Made by a program: the position numbers and the translations under genes
Assembly: GCA_963817015.1 (NCBI GenBank)
Contig: CAWFMV010000004.1
Span: 310,001 to 374,000 of the forward strand
Reading direction: 5' to 3'
Length of the DNA: 64,000 nt
Source: VAZQ01 sp963817015
GTDB lineage: Bacteria; Pseudomonadota; Alphaproteobacteria; Rhizobiales; Xanthobacteraceae
Notes under the pieces: generated by a model
Databases searched by the model: none
What the model was told of the DNA's origin: nothing
What the model saw: only the letters and a program-made list of their open reading frames with translations
Part shown: piece by piece, positions 1-8,814 of the stretch
Position numbering within the stretch: position 1 is the stretch's first letter
How the letters are laid out: every line of letters begins with the position of its first letter

Positions 1-30
1 TGCAAAAAGCGTCAATGCATAAAATCCGCG

Positions 31-2627
31 TCAATGCGGCCTCGGGCGCCCCATCGTCTCTTTGACCTTCTCGACCAGTTGCTTGAGCGTGAACGGCTTG
101 GCCAGGAACTCGTATTTCTCAGGATCAGGCAGGCTCTTCTGGAACGCGTCCTCGGCGTAACCCGATACGAAGATCACCTTGATATCGGGATGGCTCTTGC
201 GCAGCTCCTTGAACATCGTCGGCCCGTCCATCTCCGGCATCATCACGTCGGAGACGACGAGATCGATGTTGCCGTCACGGCGCTCGATTACGTCGATCGC
301 CTCCACGCCATTGCCGGCTTCGAGGACGGTGTAGCCACGTGAGGAGAGGCCACGCGCGTTGAGAACGCGCAGCCCCTCCTCGTCCTCGACTAGGAGGATC
401 GTGCCGTGCCCGGTGAGATCGGTCGTGGTGCGCTTGCTTCTCCTCTGCCGGTGGCATCGGGCCGGCGAGCCTGGGCGCCGCAACCTCAGGAGTGCGTGCG
501 TGGCATCGTCGGCCACCGGCACGTAGCGCGGGATGAAGATGCGGAAGGTCGTGCCCTTGTCGAGCTCGGAATCGACGTAGATGAAGCCGCCGGTCTGCTT
601 GATGAAGCCGTAGACGGTGGCGAGGCCAAGACCGGTGCCCTTGCCGATATCCTTGGTGGTGTAGAACGGGTCGAAGATCTTGTCGATGACATCGGGCGCA
701 ATGCCGGTGCCGGTGTCGGTCACGTCGATCATCACATATTCGCCGAGCGGCATACCCTTGCGCTGCAAACGCGCGCTTTCCGCGGCGCTGACGTTGCTCG
801 TGCGGATGGTGAGCTTGCCGCCATCCGGCATCGCGTCGCGGGCATTGACCGCAAGATTGATGATCGCCTGCTCGAACTGTCCGATGTCGGCCTTGACCTG
901 CCAGAGATCGCGCACCAGCGGAATATCGAGCGTCGACCTTCTCGCCAATGAGCCGGCGCAGCAGCATGCCGAGATCCGGCAGCGTTTCGCTGAGCTCGAT
1001 CACCTGCGGGCGCAGCGTCTGCTTGCGCGAGAACGCGAGCAGCTGCCGCACGAGGCTCGCCGCCCGGTTGGCGTTCTGCTTGATCTGCATGATGTCCTGG
1101 AACGACGGATCGGTCGGCCGATGTGCGTTCAGGAGGAAGTCGGTCGCCATCATGATGGCGCCAAGCAGATTGTTGAAGTCGTGCGCCACGTTGCCGGCGA
1201 GCCGGCCGATGGTGTCCATCTTCTGCTGCTGCACGACTTGATTTTCGAGCGCGCGCTTCTCGGTGGTGTCGAGCGCATAGACGATCGCCGTCTCCTGATC
1301 GCGCTCCTCCTTCTCGACCGCGGTCACATAGAAGCAGGCCGAGCGATCGCCGGCGCCTTCAAGCACGGCATCGACCGGGGCGATGTCGCCCTGCCCGGCC
1401 GCCGCCTTGCGCAGCGCCGCCTCGAGCGGCGCGCGGTCGCGTTCCGCGACCACCGACAGGATCGAGCGGTTGTCGGCGCCCTCGCCCTTGTGCACCGGAT
1501 GGAACAGCCGCGCGAACAGCGCGTTCGAGCGCGCGATCCTGCCCTGCTTGTCGACGGTCGCGATCGCCATCGGGGTATTGTGGAAGAAGCGCACGAAGCG
1601 CACTTCGGCGGCGCGCAATGGGTCGGCACCGCCGTCGCCGGCGCGATTGAGGACGAGCGTGCGCGAGGGACCAGCCGCGCCGTCGGCGCCCGAACACGAC
1701 CTTGTGGAAAAGCCGCACCGGAACGGTGCGCCCGTTGCGGGTCTTGAGGTCGATGTCGAGACGCTCGGTCTTCACGTCGCCGGGAGCGCCCGTGAGCGTG
1801 GTGAGGAGAGCCGCGCCCTCGCCGGCCACGACATCGGCAAGCCGCAAACCGCCCGAGCCGACCTGCGCCAGATCGTGGTCGAGCCATTCGGCGAGCGTCG
1901 CGTTGAGATAGGACATATTGCCGTCGGCATCGACCGAGAAGAAGCCCGCCGGCGCATGGTCGAGATAGTCGATGGCGTGCTGCAGCTCCTGGAAGACGTT
2001 CTCCTGGCGCTCGAGCTCGCGCGTCACGTCGGAGAGCGACCACACCGTCATCGGCGTTGCCCGCTTGCCGTCGCGCAGCGGCCGCACCCGCATGCGCAGC
2101 CAGCGCCCGGGCTCGCCCTTGTGGCTGCCGACGCGGACCTCCTCCTGTAGTCGCCGGCCCTCGCGCGCCGCCCGCAGCAGGCGGTAGACGGCTTCCGAGA
2201 CGCCTGGATCGCTGATGAACACCCGCTCGACCGGCCGCACCTCCCCGGCCGCGGTGGCGCCGATCAGATCGAGATAGGCCGCGTTGGCATAGATCACCCG
2301 GCCGGCGTGATCGGTGACCAGCAAGGCCTCGCTCGCGCCGTCGACGACCGACTTGAGCAGTGGGTTCGCCACGTCCTTGCCGCCGATGCGCAGAATGCCG
2401 GCGGCGAGCGCAAACAGCAGGAAAACGCCGATCGTGGCCATCAGCGCCAGGAAACCCAGCACATAGGGTTCGGCATGGCCGCGGCCGATCAGCACCAGTC
2501 CGGCGGTGGCGCCCACCAGCACGACAGCGATCGCGAGCACGAGGCTGATGCTGCCGCCGTGCTGACCTGCGCTGGTGCGGTCGAGCGCCGCGCGCACGAT
2601 ATCTCCGGTCACATCCTGTTGCGCCAT
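31..2627 (-). CDS. cckA: CckA-type hybrid histidine kinase (frameshifted)
   Basis: Membrane hybrid histidine kinase, the likely top of the CckA-ChpT-CtrA phosphorelay that controls the cell cycle and flagellar genes in alphaproteobacteria. Seen: two hydrophobic segments near the N terminus, PAS-like regions, an H-box VAHDFNNLLGAI (His about residue 482), an ATPase domain with NLAVNARDAM and DTGTGIAP, and a C-terminal receiver with VVSDVMMPEMDGP and KPF. The ATG at 2625-2627 (MAQQDVTGD) fits better than the upstream in-frame start at 2819. The reading frame changes near 1690 (an extra G), near 942 (an extra base inside the GEKVTLDI coding stretch) and twice, compensating, near 490 and 427. Similarity continues across each break, so I read it as one gene of about 864 residues with indel errors. 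The family assignment is strong; that it acts on CtrA is inferred from the family and from CtrA boxes in this window. Confidence 0.9.
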
Positions 2628-2825
2628 GATCGGCCAGTGCTCCGCTTCCGAAGCTCTTCCCGCCCCGGAGCTTCGAATCGGCAACACCAATGTCCTTTTT
2701 TTGTCCCCGAATCTCAGTGCCTCAGACGCTGAATCGACGCAAGGGGTTCGCGCAAAACGAGTCTGCCGGCCGGTTCGCGCAGGACGAGTCCCCGCGCTTC
2801 CCCGGGCCCGCCGCGCCACGCCCTC

Positions 2826-3902
2826 TTATCGCCGCGCTGCGACTGCGCGATTGAGCTTCATCACGTATCCAATCACTTCCGCGACCGCCTGATAGTGCTC
2901 CGGCGCGATCTCCTGATCAATCTCTACGGTTGCATGGAGGGCGCGAGCGAGCGGCGGGTTTTCCACAATCGGAATATTATGTTCGGTCGCCACCTCGCGA
3001 ATCTTGCGGGCGATGAGATCGGCGCCCTTGGCGACGCAGATCGGGGCGTCCATGCCGCGCTCGTATTTGAGCGCAACCGCAAAGTGGGTCGGGTTGGTGA
3101 TGACCACGGAGGCGTCCGGGACCGCGGCCATCATGCGCTTGCGCGAGCGCGTCTGGCGGATCTGCCGGATCTTGGCCTTGACCTCGGGGTTACCGTTGGT
3201 CTGCTTGAACTCGTCCTTGAGCTCGCGCACCGACATCTTCTGGCGCTCGAACCACTGCCGGTACTGGAACAGATAGTCGGCCGCCGCGATCAGCGCCAGC
3301 ACCGCCACCACCGCCCCCATCATCTGCAGGGACAGCGACTGCGTGATCGACAGCATGGCGGCGGGATCGATGCGCACCAGCGCGTCGAGCCGGAACCGCT
3401 CCGGCTAGATCAGCGCCGTCATGATGGTGCCGATCACCGCGAGCTTGATCAGGCCCTTGACGAAATTGGCGAGCGCCTGCTTGGAGAACAGCCGCCCGAA
3501 GCCCGCCATCGGCGAAATCTTGGACATCTTCGGCTTGAGCGCCTCGGTCGACCAGACCAGGCGGTGCTGAATCATGTTGCCGCCGACGGCCGCAAGCGCG
3601 AGCAACAGGAGCGGGATGGCCACCGCAGCCACGACCTCGAGGCTGAGCTTCTCGACAATGCTGGTGAAGCCGCGGCCATCGACCCGGATCGACCCGGAAT
3701 GCGCGACCAGGCCGCGCAGCGTGGTCGCGAGGCTGTTCGCCATCGGGCCCGAAAACGCCATCAAAAGCAGCGCGCCGCCCGCGATCACAAACCAGGTGTT
3801 GACTTCCTGGCTCTTGGCGACGTCGCCGCGCTCGAGCGCCTCATCGAGGCGCTTTTGGGTTGGGTCTTCGGATCGTTCGGTGTCTTCCTGACCTTCGGCC
3901 AT
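2826..3902 (-). CDS. flhB: Flagellar type III export switch protein FlhB, with an in-frame amber stop
   Basis: Integral membrane component of the flagellar type III export gate that switches substrate class from rod/hook to filament. Seen: an N-terminal charged stretch (SEDPTQKRLDEALERGDVA), hydrophobic segments, and the self-cleavage motif NPTH in VVITNPTHFAVALKY at about residues 270-273 of 358. TAG at 3405-3407 splits it into 165 and about 190 residues in the same frame. The context reads TALI-stop-PERFRLDALV, where relatives would be expected to have Trp (TGG), so this is one substitution and not an indel. It lies between fliR and cckA. It is a sequencing error, or a real nonsense mutation that would abolish flagellar export. 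Confidence 0.93.
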
Positions 3903-3908
3903 AAGACC

Positions 3909-4680
3909 TCACGAGTAAGGCGCGAGCTGGCGCAGCGTGCCCTCGAGCGCGCCAAGAAAGACGGCCATCATGGAGCCGATCACCAGGATCAGGATCAGAA
4001 AGCCCACGATGATCGAGGCCGGCAGGCCGATGAAGAACACCTGCATCTGCGGCATCAGGCGCGAGAGCACGCCGAGCCCGAGATTGAACAGAAGCCCGAA
4101 CACGATGAACGGCGCCGAAAGCTGGATGCCGATCTTGAAGGCGAGCGCGATGGTCGCGGTGGTGTGCGCGGCAACGTCGCCCACGAGCGGCATTTCGCCG
4201 GGGCGGAACAGCGCGTAGCTGTCGTTGAGCGCGGCGATCACCAGGTGATGCAGGTCGGCCGCAAACACCAGCGCAAGGGCGAGCATGGTCAGGAAATTGG
4301 CCACGATCACGCTCTGCTGGCCTTGCGTCGGATCGACCGCCGTGACGAAGCCGAGCCCAAGCTGCTGCGCGATGACGGAGCCCGCGACCTGCAAGGCCGA
4401 GATCAGCAGGCGCACGGTGAAGCCGAGGAGCGCACCGATGAACATCTCCTGCGCCAGCATGGTGGCGACCGGTCCGAAAGTGCGCAGGTCGATCTGGTAT
4501 TCGTTGCGATGCAAGCGGCAGCAGCACGGCCGCGAGCAGCAGCGCTATGCTCAGCCGCACCCGCGACGGCACGGTCATCTCGCCGAGCCCCGGCAGCAGC
4601 ATCACCATGATTCCGATGCGCGCGAACACCAGCATGAAGGTCGCGGCCAATGCGGGCAGGAACGAGATATCGATCCGCAT
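3909..4680 (-). CDS. fliR: Flagellar biosynthetic protein FliR (frameshifted)
   Basis: Export-gate membrane protein of the FliPQR complex. The N-terminal part (MRIDISFLPALAATFMLVFARIG, then LPGLGEMTVPSRVRL) is in one frame. The C-terminal 200 residues (NEYQIDLRTFGPVATMLAQEMFIGALLGF and further hydrophobic segments, ending TLRQLAPYS) are in another. The change falls near 4512, where one extra T separates LLPL from HRNEYQ. The total of about 256 residues is normal for the family. ATG at 4678-4680 is chosen because the family start MRIDIS begins there. It lies a few bases from flhB and is probably cotranscribed with it. Confidence 0.9.
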
Positions 4681-4695
4681 GACCGCTCTCTCCGC

Positions 4696-4821
4696 CCTCA
4701 TCCTGAGAGCATTCCAGTCGGCACTTGCCGACTGGAATGCGTCTCGAGATGGGCGGCCTGCATGGTTCGAGACGCGCACCTGTGCGCCAAGTGGCGCTCA
4801 GGCGCGCTCCTCACCATGAGG
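4696..4821. repeat. Palindromic intergenic repeat carrying a nested 15-bp inverted repeat
   Basis: Non-coding 126-bp element between fliR and fliQ. The ends are imperfect inverted copies: CCTCATCCTGAG at 4696-4707 against CTCCTCACCATGAGG at 4807-4821. Inside are GTCTCGA at 4741-4747 and TCGAGAC at 4767-4773. A perfect 15-bp inverted repeat with a 2-base loop sits at 4709-4740 and interrupts the outer arm. The outer part resembles palindromic repeats common in Bradyrhizobium-like genomes (from memory, not searched). Confidence 0.7.
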
Positions 4822-4845
4822 CCGATTGAGTTCGTCATGCGCGAC

Positions 4846-5109
4846 TCACCCCGCCGCGATGCGCGCTGCGAGCCTGATCATGTGGCCCTGCAGATGGTCG
4901 GCCATGAACGGCAGCGCGATCAGCATGGCAACGAAGATCGCCAGAATCTTGGGCACGAAGGCGAGCGTCATTTCCTGAATCTGGGTCAGCGCCTGGAACA
5001 GCGAGATGATCACGCCGACGACGAGCCCGATCAGCAGCAGCGGGCTTGAGACAATCACCAGCGTGAGGATCGCGTCGCGCGCGACGTCGAGCACTTCCGA
5101 TCCGGTCAT
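4846..5109 (-). CDS. fliQ: Flagellar biosynthetic protein FliQ
   Basis: Small export-gate membrane protein, 87 residues, the usual family length. Seen: two hydrophobic helices (LTLVIVSSPLLLIGLVVGVIISLFQ and LAFVPKILAIFVAMLIALPFM) flanking the family signature ALTQIQEMTLAFVPK. Intact, with an ATG start at 5109. It sits between fliE and fliR. A palindromic repeat of about 126 bp separates it from fliR, so read-through into fliR-flhB may be modulated there. Confidence 0.96.
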   Translation of the reverse strand: MTGSEVLDVARDAILTLVIVSSPLLLIGLVVGVIISLFQALTQIQEMTLAFVPKILAIFVAMLIALPFMADHLQGHMIRLAARIAAG

Positions 5110-5146
5110 TGCGCCAGCCCCCGCGTCGTCCCCGCTTCACCCGTCA

Positions 5147-5461
5147 TCAGATCGGCATCCGCATGATTTCTTCGTAAGCCTGGATCATGCGGTCGCGCAC
5201 CGAGACCAGCGCCTCGACCGCCACCTCGGTTTCCGACACTGCGGTCACCACGTCGACGATGTTGGCCTTGCCGGCCACCATGGCGCGCTGCTGCGCATCG
5301 GACGCTTTGCCGGCCTCGAGCACGCTGCCAATGGCGTCCTTGAGCAATGCACCGAAATTTTGGCCTTGGGTTTCGCCGACGGCCTTGCCGAGCCCCCCCG
5401 ATGCATCGGCGATGCGGGCGAGGCTGGCATAGGCATTGGCGGCAGCGGATGGCGTTGTCAT
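5147..5461 (-). CDS. fliE: Flagellar hook-basal body protein FliE
   Basis: Links the MS ring to the rod and opens the periplasmic gate for rod export. 104 residues, intact. The family's C-terminal half is clear: DVVTAVSETEVAVEALVSVRDRMIQAYEEIMRMPI. It lies 14 bp downstream of flgC and 37 bp upstream of fliQ, in the common order flgB-flgC-fliE-fliQ, so one operon is likely. Confidence 0.96.
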   Translation of the reverse strand: MTTPSAAANAYASLARIADASGGLGKAVGETQGQNFGALLKDAIGSVLEAGKASDAQQRAMVAGKANIVDVVTAVSETEVAVEALVSVRDRMIQAYEEIMRMPI

Positions 5462-5475
5462 GAACGGTCCCCGGA

Positions 5476-5886
5476 TCAGGCTTTGAGGATATCGAGCGTG
5501 CGCTGGATCATGCGGCGGGTCACACCGATGACGTTGACGTTGGCCTCGTAAGAGCGCTGTGCCTCGCGCATGTCGGTCATCTCAACCAGCGGATTGACGT
5601 TGGGGTATTTCACATTGCCGCTGGCATCGGCATTGGGATGGCCGGGCTCGTACTTGACGCGGAAGTCCGAGCTGTCGGGCTTGATCTTGCCGAGCGTGAC
5701 CACACGCGCATCGAGCGCGCGATCGAAGGCGGAGCGAAAGGTCGGAATGCGGCGCCGGAACGGATCGCCATCGGGGCGCTGCGCGGTCGAATCGGCATTC
5801 GCGATGTTCTCGGAGATGACTCGCATGCGCCCGGCCTGGGCGCGCAGGCCAGAGGCCGCGATCGCGATCGATTTCAGGAAGTCCAT
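5476..5886 (-). CDS. flgC: Flagellar proximal rod protein FlgC
   Basis: Rod subunit exported by the flagellar type III system. 136 residues from the ATG at 5884-5886 (MDFLKSIAIAASGL). Seen: the N-terminal rod motif ASGLRAQAGRMRVISENIANADS and the C-terminal EMTDMREAQRSYEANVNVIGVTRRMIQRTLDILKA that forms the coiled D0 domain. The frame stays open upstream only because the indel in flgB puts flgB's 3' end in another frame. An ATG a few codons upstream (MRGDGP) is an alternative start. Confidence 0.94.
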   Translation of the reverse strand: MDFLKSIAIAASGLRAQAGRMRVISENIANADSTAQRPDGDPFRRRIPTFRSAFDRALDARVVTLGKIKPDSSDFRVKYEPGHPNADASGNVKYPNVNPLVEMTDMREAQRSYEANVNVIGVTRRMIQRTLDILKA

Positions 5887-5915
5887 GGGACCATCGCCTC
5901 TCATCGTCACCGCTC

Positions 5916-6318
5916 CTATCGCTTGCCTAACGCGCTCTTGATCAGCCCAAGGCCGCGCGTGTAGAGCGCGGTCGCAGCTTGGTAGTCCATGGCGTTGGAT
6001 GCCACCTTGAGCATCTCGTCCTCGAGTCTCGACCGCATTGCCGGATGGCCGCGATTCGAAATCAAACTTGCGGTCCTGGCGGAACGACGACGATTCGGAA
6101 CTCGACGAATCACCAAAGTGTCCAGGATTCGTGCGCGCGAGCATCACCGAGCCGGGCTGCGCCCTGCTCTGGTCGAAATTTAATGGGACGAGATCACGTG
6201 GCGTGAATTTGGGAGTATCGGCGTTGGCCACGTTTTCCGACAGCAGGCGTTGGCGTTCCTGATGCCAATGCATCTTGGTGCGCAGCATCGAGAAGATCGG
6301 CATATCGGAGATCGGCAT
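5916..6318 (-). CDS. flgB: Flagellar proximal rod protein FlgB (frameshifted)
   Basis: First gene of the flgB-flgC-fliE-fliQ-fliR-flhB series. The N-terminal part (MPISDMPIFSMLRTKMHWHQERQRLLSENVANADTPKF) and the C-terminal part (EDEMLKVASNAMDYQAATALYTRGLGLIKSALGKR) are in different frames. The join is near 6045, around FESRG. Together they make a normal length of about 133 residues. The rod signature LLSENVANADTP is clear. The ATG at 6316-6318 is favoured over an in-frame one further upstream because the family starts near MPISD. A CtrA box and an ftr-like palindrome lie upstream. Confidence 0.92.
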
Positions 6319-6385
6319 CGCGATTTTCTTCAGGTTCCCGGCCCATCGAGACCGGCGGAAATCGGCGACACGCAACCAAACTGGT

Positions 6386-6400
6386 AGGCAGACTTTGCCG
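6386..6400 (-). promoter_or_regulatory. ftr-like palindrome upstream of flgB
   Basis: Reads CGGCAAA-GTC-TGCCT on the minus strand. It matches the CGGCAAA-N3-TGCCG pattern found before flgF, flgI and flgE. Candidate binding site for a FlbD-like regulator (known in Caulobacter; inference here). Confidence 0.55.
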
Positions 6401-6409
6401 GGGCTTTGG

Positions 6410-6424
6410 TTAATGACCGGTTAA
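6410..6424. promoter_or_regulatory. Full CtrA box TTAA-N7-TTAA
   Basis: TTAA-TGACCGG-TTAA, a perfect match to the CtrA consensus. It is about 90 bp upstream of flgB and about 215 bp upstream of fliO. In Caulobacter CtrA switches on the class II export and basal-body genes, which is what flgB and fliO-fliP are. Confidence 0.8.
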
Positions 6425-6540
6425 GCCATGGGAATTAGCGCAATTGCCGGGTAATGGACCATTTACCGAAGAAGTGGCCTCGCCACGCGATTTGCGGTAT
6501 TGAGAGAAGGTATTTTTTAATGTTTTGTTAGGACTTCCGG

Positions 6541-6555
6541 CGGCAAATAGTGCCG
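6541..6555 (+). promoter_or_regulatory. ftr-like palindrome upstream of fliO
   Basis: Reads CGGCAAA-TAG-TGCCG, an exact match to the motif shared with the flgI and flgE promoters. It lies about 85 bp upstream of the fliO start. It is followed by the CtrA-type octamer TTAACCAT at 6562-6569. Confidence 0.6.
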
Positions 6556-6638
6556 CTGGCGTTAACCATTCCGGGGGTTCCCTAGTGGGAACAACCGGTT
6601 CGAGGCGCCCAGCCCCTGTCGGGCACAGGGAGGAGCAT

Positions 6639-7901
6639 GTGTTGGATTTCCTATTCGGCGAAGGGCAGTATGGCCTCCGGTTCCTGTTCGCCTTCATCGT
6701 GGTGCTGGGCTTGATTGGACTATTCGCATGGCTGGCACGGCGCTTCGGCGCCACGAACCTCGGGGCCACGGCAGCGCGTGGGCGCCAGCCCCGGCTTGCT
6801 GTGATCGACGCGGCCGCGATTGACGCCCGCCGGCGGCTGGTCCTGATCCGTCGCGACAATGTCGAGCATCTGCTGATCATTGGCGGGCCGACCGATGTTG
6901 TAGTCGAGCAGAATATTGTGCGCGGCGGAGCCGTCCGAGAGGGAGGGCGCCAGCCGGCCGCCGCCGATACCCTGCCGCGCCCCGCTCCGCTCGGCGAGAC
7001 TGGCAATTGGCCATTGCAGCCTGAGCCCGCGCTTGCCCCGCAAGGGGCGCACCGACGGGTTGCGCCACTCGATGAGCCCGAGGTCCCGTGGCCGGACGAG
7101 GCCGAGCCAGCGCCACGGCAGGCGCGCTCGCTCGATCCGCTGGCCGGCCTTGCCGCTGAGCTTTCACGTAATCCACCGGAGCCCGCCCCCGCGACCGCCA
7201 TGCCGCGCGTGACACGTCCGCGCGAAGTCGCACGCGAGCCGGCACGCGAGGCATCCCTGCGTGAACCACCGATGCGTGAACCGCCAATGCGCGAGTCAAC
7301 TCTGCGCGAGCCAACGCTGCGCGAGATGCCTGCACGCGAAGTCGCTCGCGAAATGCCAAGGGAAGTGCAACGCGAAGTACACCGCGAAGTGCAGCGCGAG
7401 GTCGTCCGTGAGGCTCCCCGCGAAGTAGCCCGCGAGGCGATGCGCGAGCCGATTTGCGAGGTCGCCCGAGAGCCGATCCGTGAAGCCGCGCGCGAGCCGA
7501 TCCGGGAAGCGGCCGTGCGTGAGCCGATGCGTGAAGCCGTCGTACGTGAGCCGATGCGCGAAGTGGTGCGCGAGCCGATGCGAGAGGCCGCACGCGCGCC
7601 GCAGCAGCCGGCCGCCGCCGAGGCTCCATTTGCTGCAGCAGCCGATCAGAACCTCGCCGAGATGGCGCATCGGCTGGAGGCGGTGCTCCGCCGCCCAGGC
7701 GGCGCCAAAGCCGAGGCGCGCCCGGAGCCCAAGCCAAGGCCGGTTGCGGAGCCCGCAGCGATGGCCGAGCCGAGCCCCATTGAACAGCCACCGAGCGAAG
7801 CGCGGCGCGAAGCCAAGGCGGCGCCGCCGCAACGCTCCCTTTATGACAGTCTCGAACAGGAGATGGCGAGTTTGTTGGGCCGTCCGAACAGCAAAGCTTG
7901 A
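6639..7901 (+). CDS. fliO: FliO-like flagellar export protein with a long Arg-Glu repeat tail
   Basis: FliO assists assembly of the FliPQR export gate. Seen: a short N terminus, one membrane helix (LRFLFAFIVVLGLIGLFAWLAR), then the FliO-type soft domain (RRLVLIRRDNVEHLLIIGGPTDVVVEQNI). The next 120 or so residues (about 7216-7590) are a degenerate repeat of the type R-E-P/V-x-R-E, such as REPMREAVVREPMREVVREP. The last 80 residues end SLYDSLEQEMASLLGRP. Chosen start: GTG at 6639, preceded by AGGAG at 6631-6635; the TTG at 6642 is also possible. The stop overlaps the start of fliP. The N-terminal domain and the position next to fliP support FliO; the function of the tail is unknown. Confidence 0.8.
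   Translation: MLDFLFGEGQYGLRFLFAFIVVLGLIGLFAWLARRFGATNLGATAARGRQPRLAVIDAAAIDARRRLVLIRRDNVEHLLIIGGPTDVVVEQNIVRGGAVREGGRQPAAADTLPRPAPLGETGNWPLQPEPALAPQGAHRRVAPLDEPEVPWPDEAEPAPRQARSLDPLAGLAAELSRNPPEPAPATAMPRVTRPREVAREPAREASLREPPMREPPMRESTLREPTLREMPAREVAREMPREVQREVHREVQREVVREAPREVAREAMREPICEVAREPIREAAREPIREAAVREPMREAVVREPMREVVREPMREAARAPQQPAAAEAPFAAAADQNLAEMAHRLEAVLRRPGGAKAEARPEPKPRPVAEPAAMAEPSPIEQPPSEARREAKAAPPQRSLYDSLEQEMASLLGRPNSKA
7216..7590 (+). repeat. Degenerate repeat encoding an Arg-Glu-rich segment of FliO
   Basis: In-frame low-complexity DNA built on cgcgag/cgtgag units that encode R-E followed by two or three variable residues, often P-M, V-A or A-A. It alternates Arg and Glu along about 120 residues. 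It is coding and is not a CRISPR: the unit is only 10-15 bp and no spacers exist. Confidence 0.8.
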
Positions 7902-8671
7902 CGTCATCGGCGATCGGCCGCTGCGTCCGTCTAGCGACGGGTGCGGCCGTAGTAGCGATAATCCTGGGAGCGCTGCCGGCGGCGGCGCAGGAAATCAGCA
8001 TCAATCTGGGCCAAGGCGCGGGTGCCGCCGGTAGCGGCGGGCTGACCGAGCGCGTCATTCAACTGATTGCGTTCATTACGGTCCTGTCGCTCGCGCCTTC
8101 GATCCTGGTGATGATGACGTCATTCACCCGCATCGTGGTGGTGCTGTCGCTGCTGCGCACAGCGCTCGGCACCGCAACCGCCCCGCCCAACGCCGTCATC
8201 GTCGCACTGGCGCTGTTCCTCACCGCCTTCGTGATGGGACCCGCGCTGCAGAACGCCTACGACACCGGCATCAAGCCGCTCGTGAACAACGAGATCAGCG
8301 TCGAGCAGGCGTTCGAGCGCTCAACAGTCCCGCTCAAGGCATTCATGCAGAAAAACGTGCGCGAGAAGGACCTTGCGCTGTTTTCCGACCTTTCGCGCGA
8401 GCCGCGACCAGAGAGCCCGGAGCAGCTCTCACTGCGCATCCTGGTGCCCGCATTCATGATCTCAGAGCTCAAGCGCGCATTCGAGATCGGATTTCTGCTG
8501 TTCCTGCCGTTCCTGATCATCGACCTGGTGGTCGCCTCGGTGCTGATGTCGATGGGCATGATGATGCTGCCACCGGTCGTGGTGTCGCTGCCGTTCAAGC
8601 TGATCTTCTTTGTGCTGGTGGACGGCTGGAGCCTGGTCGCCGGCAGCCTGGTCCAGAGCTACGGGACCTAG
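7898..8671 (+). CDS. fliP: Flagellar export-gate protein FliP
   Basis: Core membrane subunit of the type III export gate. 257 residues, intact. Seen: a cleavable N-terminal signal (ending LPAAAQ), the family segments SLAPSILVMMTSFTRIVVVLSLLRTALGT and PPNAVIVALALFLTAFVMGP, then IDLVVASVLMSMGMMMLPPVVVSLPFKLIFFVLVDGW. The start is TTG at 7898, which overlaps the fliO stop at 7899-7901. The overlap suggests translational coupling, and no ATG is available nearby. The export genes fliQ, fliR and flhB are on the opposite strand across the flgB/fliO promoter region. Confidence 0.96.
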   Translation: MTSSAIGRCVRLATGAAVVAIILGALPAAAQEISINLGQGAGAAGSGGLTERVIQLIAFITVLSLAPSILVMMTSFTRIVVVLSLLRTALGTATAPPNAVIVALALFLTAFVMGPALQNAYDTGIKPLVNNEISVEQAFERSTVPLKAFMQKNVREKDLALFSDLSREPRPESPEQLSLRILVPAFMISELKRAFEIGFLLFLPFLIIDLVVASVLMSMGMMMLPPVVVSLPFKLIFFVLVDGWSLVAGSLVQSYGT

Positions 8672-8814
8672 CGGGCTGGCAAGATCCCGCTCATCTTATT
8701 GCGTTGTTTGATTTCAACATTTGACGGGCGCCCGTTGCCGGCCCCTGCGTCAAATTGCCAGCCCTCGACTTTGCTATCGTTGACCCTCTCCGCCCATCCG
8801 TGGGACAAACGGGC

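Larger units (their letters stand above)
6319..6638. promoter_or_regulatory. Divergent promoter region between flgB and fliO
   Basis: 320 bp without a gene, lower in GC than its flanks. It carries two CGGCAAA-N3-TGCC palindromes, one full CtrA box and one TTAACCAT octamer (listed separately). There is also a short palindrome GTTCCC-N4-GGGAAC near 6578-6591. A weak sigma-54-like match (CGCCACG-N4-TTGCG) lies near 6489-6505. It must drive two divergent early flagellar operons. Confidence 0.7.

Noticed and set aside
34..1747. Long plus-strand frames over cckA
   Set aside because: Antisense to clear kinase and receiver motifs; composition typical of a shadow frame.
31..2627. Programmed frameshifting in cckA and other genes
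   Set aside because: No slippery site with a downstream structure is shared by the breaks, and the same type of break occurs in dozens of unrelated genes.
2895..4610. A 571-codon open frame on the plus strand
   Set aside because: It is antisense to flhB and fliR, is very rich in Arg, His and Asp, and has no domain; a shadow of GC-rich coding DNA.
7216..7590. Repeats in fliO as a possible CRISPR array
   Set aside because: Units of about 10-15 bp without spacers, in frame with a membrane protein; coding low-complexity DNA.
6877..8058. A 393-codon minus-strand frame opposite fliO
   Set aside because: Arises from the Arg-Glu repeat read backwards; Arg/Ala-rich with no family pattern.
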